DNA of 64,000 nt from Dasyornis broadbenti (Eukaryota; Chordata; Aves; Passeriformes; Dasyornithidae), in NCBI GenBank assembly GCA_013397935.1, contig VZRN01005893.1, positions 384,860-448,859 on the forward strand, written 5' to 3'. Shown in pieces: positions 1-12,200 of the stretch. Under the pieces are notes generated by a model that worked only from the letters and a program-made list of their open reading frames with translations, was not told the origin of the DNA and searched no databases. The translations under genes were made by a program, and so were the position numbers. How positions within the stretch are numbered: the stretch's first letter is position 1; each line of letters starts with the position of its first letter.

Positions 1-356
1 GCAATTAGTACTAGATAAAATGCCACTGCCCTCTTTGACCCAGTCGCTCAGTTAGAGGTCTTCTACTAAAGAGAAATAAATAACAAAAATATTTTCTAAG
101 GATCCAAGCTTTGCACATTGCTGAAAAGCTCCTAATCTCCTGGATATGCACAGACTACAGCTCCATGAATCAGAATACTTAATTTGTACAAACATTTCTT
201 TCAACACTGACTTCAAAATAACATTAATGGCTACATTAGTCAGTGTTGTTAAAAACGTGTCAGACCTTCAAAATCGTAAGATAGATTTTAAAATAACTGA
301 TTTTCTTATGTTTTTGTTTATTTGTTTGGTTGGTTTTGAGTCTTTAGAAATCTTAC

Positions 357-419
357 CTGTATGTCAGAATCTTTATTTGCATCACTGCCAGTAAGAACTC
401 AAACTGAGGACCAGGTGCT
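357..419 (-). other. Candidate internal exon, minus strand
   Basis: Read on the minus strand, this 63-base interval is preceded by a pyrimidine-rich acceptor ending TTCTGTGTTTCTAG and followed by a good donor, CAG|GTAAGA. One frame (one leading base, 20 codons, two trailing bases) is open and would encode a hydrophobic segment containing FEFLLAVMQIKILTY. The product is not recognised. It cannot follow the candidate exon at 2798-2870 directly, because the phases do not match: that exon ends on a codon boundary while this one needs two bases from upstream. Either another exon lies between them or at least one is spurious. Splice-like signals of this quality occur by chance, so confidence is low. 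Confidence 0.2.
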
Positions 420-2797
420 CTAGAAACACAGAACAATAAGGCAGCCTCTGGAGATCTTGGTATCAAAAATTAGCTAATGAAAGGCAATTGATTGAATATA
501 AGGAAATACTGGATCATTATTGGTCTGTATTACAGTCTATGATCTTCACACACTGCTGCCCAAATGTTTCTTTAGACATTGTAAGTAGGGTTTTCAAGAA
601 GGATTATGAGATAGATTGGTGTATTTATGGGAAAATTATTGCAAGAATGAAGGTCAGCATGAGAGAAAGTGCAAAAGCCTTAGTGTCCTTGAAATTTAAC
701 ACGTCAGAGTTGGAGGTAAACATTATGGATCGGGTCAAAATTAACATGTTTAATAAGAGGACGTGCTAGACGACTTGTGAGAATAGCAGGGAAAGAACAT
801 GATGATCTGGTTAGAATGTGATGATCCCTCAAGCAGCTGCCAGGGATAGGACTCAAAATGTGTAAAGTTGTTTTTTTTTAACCTACAGCAGTCATGTCAT
901 TATTGCCCCTCATTGACCAGCTCCATGACAGATGGGTTCATACTATTTGTTCTTTCTTTTATATCAATGGTTTTTTCACAGAATTTCTTTCTTTGATGGC
1001 TTCAGATAGTTTGAGGAAATATATTTTCTTGGCCTTCTTTGTGTGTACTCAGTATTTACAAGGATTCTGAGGTGTATTTGTTAATTCTATTAAGGGTGTT
1101 TTGAGGGAACACAAGAAGATGGTTCATAGAAAATCTCGTTAGCGTCATCACTTATCTTTGAACTTTAGCGTCCAAAAAAATGTAGTCTGGCAGCTGCTAA
1201 TTACTGGGTGATAATTTTCAGGCAGGTAGACGTTAAACTCAGGAAATTTCTGTGGTACATATAATTCACAGCAGATAAGTAAAATACTGCTTGATGAGCC
1301 TTATTAGTGGATTCTGTCATTTTATCCCAGTTCTTACATTTTTCTCATTAAGTTTCAATCACTGGTGTTCATTGTTCACAGAAACACTTTCAAAACAGCT
1401 TCCACTTTTGAAAATTTGTTACCTCAGTTTTGGAGAAAGGCTTCTTATGATTTCTAAATGTATTAATCCCCTAAAGAACATATGTTTGGTTATTTTTAAG
1501 TCTTTCCTACGATTTTGGAGGTTTAACTCATTTTAATGATACCAATTACAACATGTAGCAGCTTTAAAATAGCAAGTGTGTCTGCTGTTTTAGAATTATC
1601 TTGAAAATTATTCCTATTTGAAAAATAGATTTGGTCTTGTAGGTCTATTCCCAGTGATTCATTTCTACAAATAAGTGAAAATTCTGCAAATTAAAAAAAG
1701 TTAGTTCAGAAAAGTATATTTTTTTCAAGTTCTTTTGCATTTGGAAGTGCCTACTTAACAATCTGTTTCAAGCACGTCATTGTATGTTTTTCCCACCCTT
1801 ACTATGTTATCATGTACCTTTGCATTGCTCTCAGACTTTTCTGGAGAATTTAAAAATATTTATTTTCCCTAGTAGTAGTAGTAACAACATCACCTGTAAC
1901 TGAAATAGTAGTGTGTAGACAAAAGCAAGAAAGAAAACATGGAGAAGAGTGTTGGCGTTTTTTCTGTTTCCCTCCAAACTCCCAGAAGATATTATTTAAA
2001 CCAGCAGTGGGAGAGCATGCTACTCAGAGGGTGAAACTGGACAGGACTGAGACTGTAACATCTTTCAGTTTAATCAGAATTTTGCTTACTGAGATTTGGC
2101 AGAGCTGCACTGTATGTTTTAATTTAGATTCAATATTAATATCTTAGGGTCACAGTATTTGTAAGGTATGCCCTGGATGAATGTGTGCACTGCTGTGTGT
2201 TATACAATAATGTTTCAAGATCTCAGAATCCAGCACTTGCTTCAGTGGGTCACGCTGGATGTGTCTGCACTGCTCTTTCAGGACGCCCTAGAGCGCCACC
2301 CCTTTCTCAAGAGCCTTGGGCTGGGTTGTGTTTCGTGGATCAAGCTGCAGGCCCCTGGGCCATCTCAGGAACGCACATCAGATGGGAAGCCATCAGGGAT
2401 AATGACTGCTGAACACTTAGATTGATACAGTCCCAGAAAGGTGCTTCTAACATTCATCTGTAGAGCTTGTGTTTCCCCTGGCTGGGCTCACACAACGGGA
2501 GGAGAGTTACATCAGCAGAGGGAAACTCAGTTTTTATAGTACCTAGGCAGTTGTAAATACCACTGCAGTTCCAATGTTTGCACGAACAAGCACATCCTAG
2601 AGGGTCACTTCTCAAGCCTCATGTTATGCTGAACCACATCCTTCCTGTCAGCAGCTCAGCTGTGTCTAAAGATTTCACAATGGAGGTATACTGCCCTTAC
2701 ACAGACATGGCTTTTTGATTTTATTCTGATCCAACAGCTCTAGATTACCAATGAGAATTGTCAAGGACAGCAGTTTGTTGGCCACTTTTGCACTTAC

Positions 2798-2870
2798 CAG
2801 AACATATTCAATACACTGCTCTGTTGTGTCAGATCCCTGACATATAACTTGGAGTAAGGTGACTTCTTTT
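2798..2870 (-). other. Candidate internal exon, minus strand
   Basis: On the minus strand this 73-base interval lies between an acceptor with an AT/pyrimidine-rich tract (TTCTTTAATTTCTCAG) and a near-consensus donor (CTG|GTAAGTG). After one leading base, 24 codons are open to the donor and include LLQVICQGSDTTEQCIEYVL. A second frame is also open; the third has a stop. The amino-acid composition looks protein-like, but I recognise no family. It may be a real exon of a minus-strand gene, a noncoding exon or a coincidence. Confidence 0.25.
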
Positions 2871-3608
2871 CTGAGAAATTAAAGAATTACAATTCAGTCC
2901 CAGAATCCGCAAAGTTTCAGGTGACAGCACTTACATGGGAGACAACTGAATCATCTTTAGGAAGGAAGAGACATTAGTTCCCATGGGCACAAAATAAAAA
3001 GATAGGAGGAATGCTCTCAGATTCAGGAATTTTTAGAAAGAAAACAACCCGCTGTATTGTTTTCAAACACAAAGCACCTTTATTGCTCATATAAATTTGC
3101 TGTCAAGAAGAGACTCCTGAAACTCAGTTCAGAAGACAGCAGTGCTCCATTGCCCCACAGGAATTTAGAAACTTGAAATTGGTCTGTCTTGAAAAAACTA
3201 CTTAGAATACTATAGAACCCTAAGAAATGAAACACAATAGACGAAGACTCTCTAAAAAAGAGAGAACTAAGACTGAAGTTCACCTGGCTTTAACACAGAA
3301 AACAAGCATAGAAGTTCAAAGTTTCCCCGTTTTAATGAGGTATGGCTCAAAACAAAGTAAAATTTAAACAAAAGAGCGAAACTCTCTTTTGTTTCCCAGA
3401 GTCAGGCTTGGAATCAAGAGTGTAACATATGTGATCAAGCACATCATGAATGTCTGCTAAATAAAATATGGTGACCTTTAAAATGGAGAATACATTTGGA
3501 AACAAAAATAAAACTTCTAGCCTGGCATTTTCTGACCTTGTACAGTAAAATCCTCCCTTATTCAAACATATGCAAGATCACCTGCCTTGAATGGGAATAT
3601 CTGGCAGT

Positions 3609-3721
3609 AATGAACTTCCAGCAACCTGCTCTAGTGGAAGATGTCCTTGCCCTTGTCAGGGGCATTGGAACTGAATGATCTTTAAGGTGTTTTCCAGCCC
3701 AAACTATTCTATGATTATATG
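3609..3721 (+). repeat. CR1 LINE, 3' end fragment
   Basis: This is the last ~110 bp of a CR1 non-LTR retrotransposon in sense orientation. It shows the conserved run CAACCTGCTCTAGTGG, then GATGATCTTTAAGGT-like sequence, a CTTCCAACCCAAAC-like block and the terminal ATTCTATGATTATATGA repeats where CR1 reverse transcription starts. It is strongly 5'-truncated, as most CR1 copies are, and diverged. It has no coding potential. Confidence 0.85.
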
Positions 3722-4157
3722 AACTGGCTGCCTTTGATGCCTTTCAGGGGCTATCCTTAGCTACACTTTTTGTTTGCCTGCATCTGATGATCTGGATCCA
3801 TGCAAAATGATAGGAAATTAATTTACTTTGTGGGACAACTTCTTGGAGATATGGAACATGGGAGGTCCTAGGCAGTACAGAAAGGAACTCTCTTCAAAGT
3901 GGTGGTTTTGCTCTTGAATTTTGCCTGAACAAGGTCATAGTCCAGAGGTTCTTCTGGCACTTGTACTTGGCTGTTTGGCATTTCAGGCCTATAAAAGGCC
4001 TGCATCCTCCTGGAGTAACTGCTTATAGCTGCTCTGAGTGGTAGGGAAACACCCTACAGAGTCTGTACAGCTTGGGCCAACCCCTGCCTAAGGAGGCTCA
4101 GGCAGAAGGATTCAGTGGAGAAGACACAGTTTGTACAGCATGGCACCATGACCGTAT
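3722..4157. other. Spacer between two CR1 copies
   Basis: No feature is recognised. The sequence includes a short perfect palindrome-like block (AGGCCTATAAAAGGCCT, near 3987) but nothing that shows a function. Confidence 0.4.
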
Positions 4158-4612
4158 GAATAGACTAGAATAGAGTGTTTCAGCTGGAAGGGACCCACAG
4201 TGACCATCGCTCCAACTGGCCGACCGCAAGGGCTGACCAACAGTTAAATGCTGTTAAGGGTGGTGTCCAAATGCCTATTAAATACTGAGAGGCTTGGGGC
4301 ATTGATCATCTCTCAAGGAAGCCTGTTCCAGCGTTTGACCACCCTCACAGTAAAGAAATGCTTCATGATATCTCATCTGAACCTCCTCTGGTGCAGCTTT
4401 GAACCATTCCCATATGTCCTGTCACTGGATCCCAGGGAGCAGAACCCATCACCTCCCTCTCTCTCTCCATGTCCCCTCCTCAGGAAGCTTTAAAGAGCAA
4501 TGGATTCACCCCTCAGATGCCTTTGCTCCAAACTAGACAAAGCCAACATCCTCAGCCACTCCATGCAGGACATGCCTTCCAGCCCTTTCACCAGCTTTGG
4601 TGCCTCACTTTG
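4158..4612 (-). repeat. CR1 LINE fragment, antisense
   Basis: This is a CR1 3' portion in reverse orientation. It begins with the tail repeat (GAATAGACTAGAATAG), then the reverse of the 3' UTR (GGAAGGGACCC), and the conserved block CCTGTTCCAGCGTTTGACC followed by ACCCTCACAGTAAAGAAATG. It continues to the CAGCCCTTTCACCAGCTTTG block from the end of the reverse-transcriptase ORF. Stops and indels make it a dead 5'-truncated copy. Short open frames inside it are remnants of CR1 or chance. Confidence 0.9.
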
Positions 4613-7600
4613 CTAATTATGGCTGCTTCAGTCACAGTTGCCCTGTACTTTGTAGGTTTGAGTTTAGCATTTTGTGGGTTTTAAGCACATAATTTTATTT
4701 CCTACCCTGTCATCTAAAAATAACTGTCCAGTCTGCCCTCATTGCACTTATCATAGCACCACAGTCTTAACTTTGCTCACATCTTACCTGCGTATGCACA
4801 GCCTATTACTGAGTCATTACCCTCCAACACTAGTAGCTATCCATTTTAAAATGCAGTCCTGAGTATGGAATTGCTGCCAGGCACTTTCAGAATTCAAGGG
4901 GAGGTCTAGCAGTGTTTCTACAGTTGCAGGAGGATGAGTGTAGGGACTATACTTGGATAATAGGGTTTGGTGTTAAGTTAGACCTAATATTATAATGGAG
5001 TTTCTTAAGAGTACAATTATAATGTTTTGAAGTGTATAATAAAATTATGTGGGAAGTGGTGAACAGGTGAAAAAGCAAAGCATGTGGATTTAAATAATCT
5101 CTGAGGCTGTTTCAAGAACAGAACAGGTGCTTAGGCAGTAAAAAGATGTGCATGTCAGAAATTAATAGATTAGCTGGCACCTGAAGGCTTATAGACTTCA
5201 GAGAGAAAACAGAATGAACTAAACCTAAATCAATACAACAAGATGTGTATTAATCTTCCAGTCTTCCTTACTACTTATTGAATGCAGTTTAAGGAAACAA
5301 AATAATTTCATTAAACAGGGAGAATTGGGAAAATTAACTAACTAACTTTAACTCTTTGAAGACAATGTTTATAATGGTAATAGTAAATCCACCACAGGCA
5401 AAACATTCTAGCTTTGAACTTTATCAGTGCAATCATTATTTTGCCACTAAAGAGAAGACCAAAAAACTAAAATGTTTATTTATGAGGCATTTTTTTGTGG
5501 ATAGAGAATTAAATCGTAACTGTGAATTGTATATAAAACATTTGTGATAAATGGAAATAACACACAAAAAACCCTGAGAAAATACAGATTTGTCTGAAGC
5601 ACTGCATTATATACACTGTTAATGCTTGCTAAGTAACAGAAAATCTGAATGAGGCTCACAAGGTCTTCAATATGTACAAAAACCCAGAGTGTTATAACAA
5701 AGACCCCCTTTCATTGGTGTTATCAGCAGCTGATCCCTACCGAGCTTTGTAGGATTAGTGGCAGACAGTGACGAACTTCAGTAGAAATGCACAGACTTGT
5801 GGATGCCGCAAAGCTCAGTCATTTTACATCAGCTTTATTTGCGTTTGAATTGAGTTACACTCACTCTCTTAAGTTGTCTGACAGTCTTTCTTTTGGTGAC
5901 ACTAATATCTAAAAGATAGTGAAAAGTAGTAATGAGTACACAGTTCTCAGTGGCTAAAATAATGTGTCATCAGTGCCCAAAGGAAAAAGAGAAAACAATC
6001 TGTTGTTAAAGCCCAGATAGGATGAAAAATGTACATAATCATGATGTGCATTATAATAATGAACTTTGCATTACAACAACCAAAAAATACTACTGCCTCA
6101 AAAATTGGTTTAAATAGCCCATCCAGAAAATGCTAACACTTAGAATCCAAGGAGACGTAATAAATACCCCGTGCTGCAAGTAATTAACTTTTCATGCCTC
6201 AGCACAAAAGGCTCTGAGCATATTATCAATGAAGTGAAACAAATCACATGCTAGTGTGTTGCTTGGTGTGCAGATGATTAAAAATAATTTTTAAAATCCT
6301 TCATTAATGCTAACATAAATATTTACAATATTGTATGAAGGAAATAAAAAAATAAATACCAATAACTGACTTGCCATTAAGAATTCAAATGCAGTAGTGC
6401 TTGGATGTAAGTGCAGTTGCTTACTGTGATGCCATGTAAGGAGCCTAAGGCAGCTCCTTAATTCCTCTGCATTAGCATCCAAAGTAGCAGTTCATGAAGG
6501 AAATCTGGCTCCATGGAACTAGACTGTCCATATGGGTCAGAGCAAGCTGAGATGAGGATTTGCTTCCCAATTGCTGTGTGCATGAAGGGCGAGTTACAGA
6601 AAGTGTCTTCACTGGATTGAGAGCTGATGCAATCTGCTCCCTCCTGTGGTTTCTGAATGCCTCTGAAATGAGGCTACTCTGGTGTAAACTGCAAGCAACC
6701 TAATTTGATATTTATGGCTTTACAATGTAATTTTGTCCTGTAGGAGAATAATAGATTCTGCAAAAACCTTTAAAGAAATCTAGTCTATGCTTCAAAGCAC
6801 ATGTGCTGTTTTGAAGGTAGCTCAGACTTTTTCTGATGCATTTTTGTAAGTGTTGGACAACTTGTTGAGTAAATACTACATTTTTTCATCTTTAACCAGG
6901 GAAAAGAATTAGTGCAGTAATTGGAAATCAATTTATGAAAGTCAATCAAGAGGTTTAATACAGCATTCCAAGGAAATCACATGATTTCCATTCACATATT
7001 TTCATTATCTTTACACTTACAGACAACACAGCACTCTATTTCCAACATTATTGTCTTGTGATAACGCTCATAAGAGAGCCATTACAGTGCACAGTTAGTT
7101 TTGGCCAAAGGTAGAGATTTTTCTTTATGATACTTATCTTTTTGGAAAAAAATAATTGAGGAAATTCTCTAATGCAGAATGTCTGATTATTTGCCAAGAT
7201 TGATCTGTGGTCCTTATGGCTTGAGTTGCTCTGTTTTTCCTTTTCCACATATACAATTGCAAAATCAGAACAGTGTAGGTACACTTCACCAAAAAAAATT
7301 TTTATTTCCTGTACTTAAACAAAAAGCAGTCTAGATATTGGCAGCTCTTTTTAAGAAAATTAAGACATAGGAAAAGGATAAACACAGATGCAAACAGTTC
7401 TTCAGCTTCTATAAATATGCTTTAAAAAAAAAAGGAAAACAAACATTGAAAAAAGGAGAATAAAAATACATAGCCCATATTTTCAAACCAGTTATACAGG
7501 AAAGTTTATGGAAACCTAGAAAGTGGAGTAAATTTTCACATACATATATAATGAAATATAAAGTGCTTGTATGTTAAATATGTATCATACTGATGGAATC

Positions 7601-9203
7601 TTTATAAATGCAGAAGAGAGAGATTTATTATTTATATTGCTCAAGGACTGTACTTGGCTCTTTTCAGTAAAAAGTAGGAGGATGTGTCTCCTTCCTCAAA
7701 GAATATAAAACTCCTCTTTAGCAAATACAATGGGTCCTGTACCTTTAAATTTGAAACAAGCTATTTTATGGGGATGGGTTGGTGTGCAAAATGAAATTTA
7801 GCCATAATTGTTAAGGTTTGTGACATACTGTGTATGGCTCAAGCTGTTATATCTATTCCTATATGCATTCAATTAAAGAACCCATCTTCAGTGATGTATT
7901 CTAGCACACTCCTGGGAACTAATCCAATGTCTTTAGCTATCTGTTTTACATGAAACCAATTATTGTAATATCTCTAATGTCTAAGTGGTATTGTCCTGAG
8001 TGCTATTTTCAGCATGGTCCAAAGTATTTATTTTGATGAGATTATCTATCTACTCTTCAAATTTATTATGCTTTCAAGAATATCCATGGAGTCACATTAG
8101 CATTTTTGTATTCCGCAGCCAAACGTTCAAGCAAAATGTAATATGAGATAAATAATCAGCTGACTAAATTTAGTGCTCTCCACTTCTGTTTACATAGAAT
8201 GACCTCTTGCTGATGCTTGACCTCTCTCTATCCTCATTCTCAGCTCCCTGTGACACTCTGTGTCCATTGTGTGTTTTAATGCTCTGTTTTTGCCTAGTGC
8301 TTTGTGATGCTAGCTCAGCTCTGCTACAGACTACAAGCACTGTCTGGAAAACTCTGGGAAAGAGAATTAAAGCAGTGTTATAGGAGTTTGCAGTAGAAAA
8401 GTTCTGTCTCTAGATACCACAAATTATCATTGTTTTGCCGCAATAATATGTACCCACAAGCTGAGGTCTCAGTTGAGCCACTGTTTGACCACATGTCTGA
8501 GATAGTGCAGTTCTCCTTTGTGCAATTCTGCCTTTCCAGAAGTACAAGGGGGATAATTATCTAGTCCAAAAGCGTGTTTAGGCTTTGTGCATTATCATAA
8601 TACTTGTTTGTTGCAAAACAGTGTTTTGTTTTCATACATTATTGTTAGCTGGTTCTGACTTTCTATTTGCATGACACGTGCTGGGGTTTGTAGAAAACTG
8701 CAAACAACTGTGAGGCAGCTACGCATCATTATGGTTTCTGTTGCCATTGTCATGGTTTGTCACTGGTAGCTCACTTTGATTAGCTGACATTGTATAACAC
8801 GTGTTCTATGAGCTCTTCAGGGACCTCGTGTAGCAGTCCTTTATTGATCTCATTTTATAACAAAGTTCTCGTTTATGCCAAGATTTTATAAAACCTAGCA
8901 ACAGAACAAGTGGAAAACTTAGATTTGGTGATGCTTTGGACTCCCTTTATGAAAAGAAAATACCTAAAATGTAATGGAGTGGAAAAAACCCAGTATTTGC
9001 ATCTGAAGCACAGGAACAGGAGGTATGCAATGATTCCATGGCAAGGTGCAGTGGGGTGACCTGTTTTTCATTTGAGTGAATTTACTATATGTCCCATGAG
9101 GAACTTGCCAACAAAGCTTTAAACAAAGATGATGTTTTAGAGTCTGTCTTGTTAAGGAGGTCCCAGGATGATTTAAAGCTTTTCAGATGAGACAAATACT
9201 TAC
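4613..9203. other. Noncoding AT-rich stretch
   Basis: No gene or repeat is recognised. The stretches at about 5930-6290 and 8590-8810 show little repeat character and are dense in homeobox-, octamer- and E-box-like words. That would suit conserved regulatory DNA, but conservation cannot be judged from one sequence. Confidence 0.4.
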
Positions 9204-9272
9204 AGTAAAGTGTGTTGCTTCAAAGGAAGAACATGAACTTGCTGGTATGACGGTGGGGAGGCAGCAGTAAAA
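9204..9272 (-). other. Candidate internal exon, minus strand
   Basis: This 69-base minus-strand interval follows a pyrimidine-rich acceptor (CCCTCCATCACTGCAG) and precedes a donor with a strong intronic side (ACT|GTAAGTAT). After one leading base a frame of 22 codons is open, containing FTAASPPSYQQVHVLPLKQH, with two trailing bases. Its phases would allow it to lie between the candidate exons at 47310-47350 and 2798-2870, but this is inference only. The product is not recognised. Confidence 0.15.
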
Positions 9273-12200
9273 CTGCAGTGATGGAGGGATGCCTGCACGA
9301 GTAGCATAGTAAAGGTACCAGAGTAAGTCTGAATATCTATCTGGAAGCTCATCTTGTAAGCTGCTCTTGTCTTAGCTAGACAAGACATTGCATACCACAG
9401 TCATTCTAGGATAAAATCTCTCAATGCACTTCTATTTTCAATCTGAGAAAAGAAAAGAAGAATTCTGCTCAGTGAATACTAAAAAATTTTCTGTCTTTTA
9501 AATGGACAGGACACATTAATTTTTTAGATCTCAAAAATCCTGAGATGTCTGTCCTTTCTGAGAAGTTTTCTATTGGAAAAGCATGCAGTTTGCCTTTCTT
9601 CCACTAGCACTGGATGTCTAATGAGTCTGCAAATAGGAAATCAGCCTAAAGCTGAATCAGGCTTACAGACTCAGTATCAATGGGAAATACACTTCTGTTG
9701 GCTCCTTCTGTCATATGCTTATCAAAACTGCTAATATATCAAGTATATTTTGATATGCAATGTGTAATAGAAACAATAAATTCTTTGACTTTCACTTCAT
9801 GCAGAATTATGTACAAACATAGCCAAACTGTAGATGTGTTTGCTTTCATTTTCCTAATTTCTGTGAGTTAAATTCTTAGGCACTAGCCTGCACTAACAAC
9901 TTATTGAATTAACCTTCCTCAGGCTGGTGGTGGTGGTGATTTTCAGCTAAAACTGTAGTAAACATGCATTGGAACAAACACTATACAGTGGCAGTTTTTA
10001 ACAGAAAGGAAATGATTATTTATTGAATATTGCTGGAGGGGCTAAAATAGAAAAAATAAACAGAAGAGAAGACAAAGGCCAGGGGAAGTACAGTCTACAG
10101 AGCTAATTTAAGCATATTTGAAACCTCTGCAAAACTCAGATGAAAAATAAAAATATTGCTTTATAATATTCTTTTCCACTTGGCCCAAATTCCTGTATTG
10201 CAGTAAAAAATCAGGATTTATCAGGACATTCATCAAGTATGAGTATATTGTTATGTATGGGGTTCCTCATTTAAGATTAAGAAGTTACAAAACACTTTCA
10301 GGGAAAAAAAGCAGTTGAAGCACCAGCTGGTTTCATCCTAAAGAAATATATACAGATGAAACTGTTGGGTATTGCTTTGTGCTTTTTGGCTTGTCTCTAC
10401 AAAAGGAGGCAGAAACATCATTTAGATAAATCAATTAATATGGGATAGGGCACACCCACAGAAGTCTGGTACTGGTGATCTGAGAAAAAGCTGAGAAAGA
10501 AAAAGAGACTTCTAATCAGGTTTTGAATGGGAAAGATTTGAGGATGGGAGCTATAGAATTATATACTATTATTTTGATTTTCCTTGTGTTTAGAAAAAGA
10601 TAACTTTTTTTTGGAAATAAAGGGAAGGACAACAGCAATTACCCCCAAATCAGCTCCCCCTTCTGCCTGTCTCAACCCCCCCTAGAACCCAGTAAACTGA
10701 GTAACCTTTTCAATCACAAGGAAATAAGAGTGTGTGTTTGGAAGCAGGGGATAGGAAATATTAATAGGATCCAAAATAAACCTACAGTGTACCAGGAAGT
10801 CTGTTCTCCTGGGATTAATTTTACCACCAGAAAATCTGGAATCAGATGATCACAACTTGTATTCTACATTGTCATTCAGCACTGGATTGTAGGCAATAGC
10901 AAAGCATGAAATGACATTTCAGCTTGTCCTTTGGGATGCAACAGCACCACTTCCAGGCTTCCTCCTCCTTGTAGCACTGCAAAAACACACCCAGACAGTT
11001 GAAATTACACAAACAATGAGATTCAGGTACACAAATGCACGAGTAAAATGACCAACTATCTGCTAAAGGACCAGTAAAAAGAAGAAAAGCTCAGCAAAAT
11101 TACCATTTCCGTAGAGGAATTTAACTGAGGAGTCAAAAATTGTTGCAAGAGTTCCTCTGCTGATCCTCTGTTTCATTGTTATCATTAGTTTCAAATCAGA
11201 TCATGCAGTTAGTTCAGTAAAGTGGGCTTGGTTGACAAAATAATTACTGTAACCTTTCTGATGCTATCTTAAAAGACAGGAGGTGGTTCCAGAAGCATTT
11301 TCCCAGAGTGTACTTGTTAGTGCAACACACTGAAAGACTCGAGAGCTGGATAAAGAACTTAATGTTATTTAGCAGTCCTAAATCCACAGAATTGTGCCTA
11401 AATAGGTGGCAACATATAATATATACAAAAGTACAATTTATAAAATCCTTTTGATTTTAGTAAATATGAGTAATTATTTTTCATTTGAGTAAAATTAATT
11501 CAAGTAAATTATAATAAAAGCAATTATAAGAGCAACTGAATAATAACTTGAAGACTGAAGGGGAATGGTGTTGGGAGTAGGGCTTGAAGAGTTATCTGGG
11601 CCTCTGATTTCTGAACAGAATCCTTTCAGTATGCTAAGAGGAGACTCTGATTATAGCAATATCCTTAACCAAATCCCTGTAATCCTCTTTCATATCTAAT
11701 GAATCTTTTAATTGCTTTGTCTGCTCTAGGATGCAATTATAATCATGTATATTAATTATAAAATCATGAAAATTTAGGCAGAGGTGGCACAGGTCATCAA
11801 TTCATCCCAAGATTGTATCACCATCTTCCTCACAGGGCCTTGTCTGGGCAGATCCTAAAGACTTAGTGAGTGTAATTGCTGTGAACAGTTTAATTTCACT
11901 GCTCTGCTCCTCTCCATTAAAAAGTTCTGAAGACTATTATGAGGCTTCCCTTTGTCTTTCCTCCACAGGATAAATATCCCTTACTCTTCTAATCATTCCT
12001 TGTGTTTCTAGATTTCCAATTGCTTTTATTTCTCCCTTATGGTTTCTGTCCAGGTGATCATATCTGCTGGGCTTTTGTTGAAGTGACAGCAGGTGATGGA
12101 GAGTTAATGACTGTGGCCAAGGGACTGCTGCACTTTCTGCCACTTTCTACTCTCCTGCTTCTTCCTCCACCACTGCCCTAAGTGTGGCAGTTGTTGTATT

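Larger units (their letters stand above)
1..3608. other. Noncoding AT-rich stretch
   Basis: No gene or recognised repeat is visible here apart from the two candidate minus-strand exons listed separately. Open frames are short and overlap on both strands, as expected by chance. The part around 2230-2500 is locally richer in G and C and carries overlapping short frames, but no family resemblance was seen. Confidence 0.5.
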
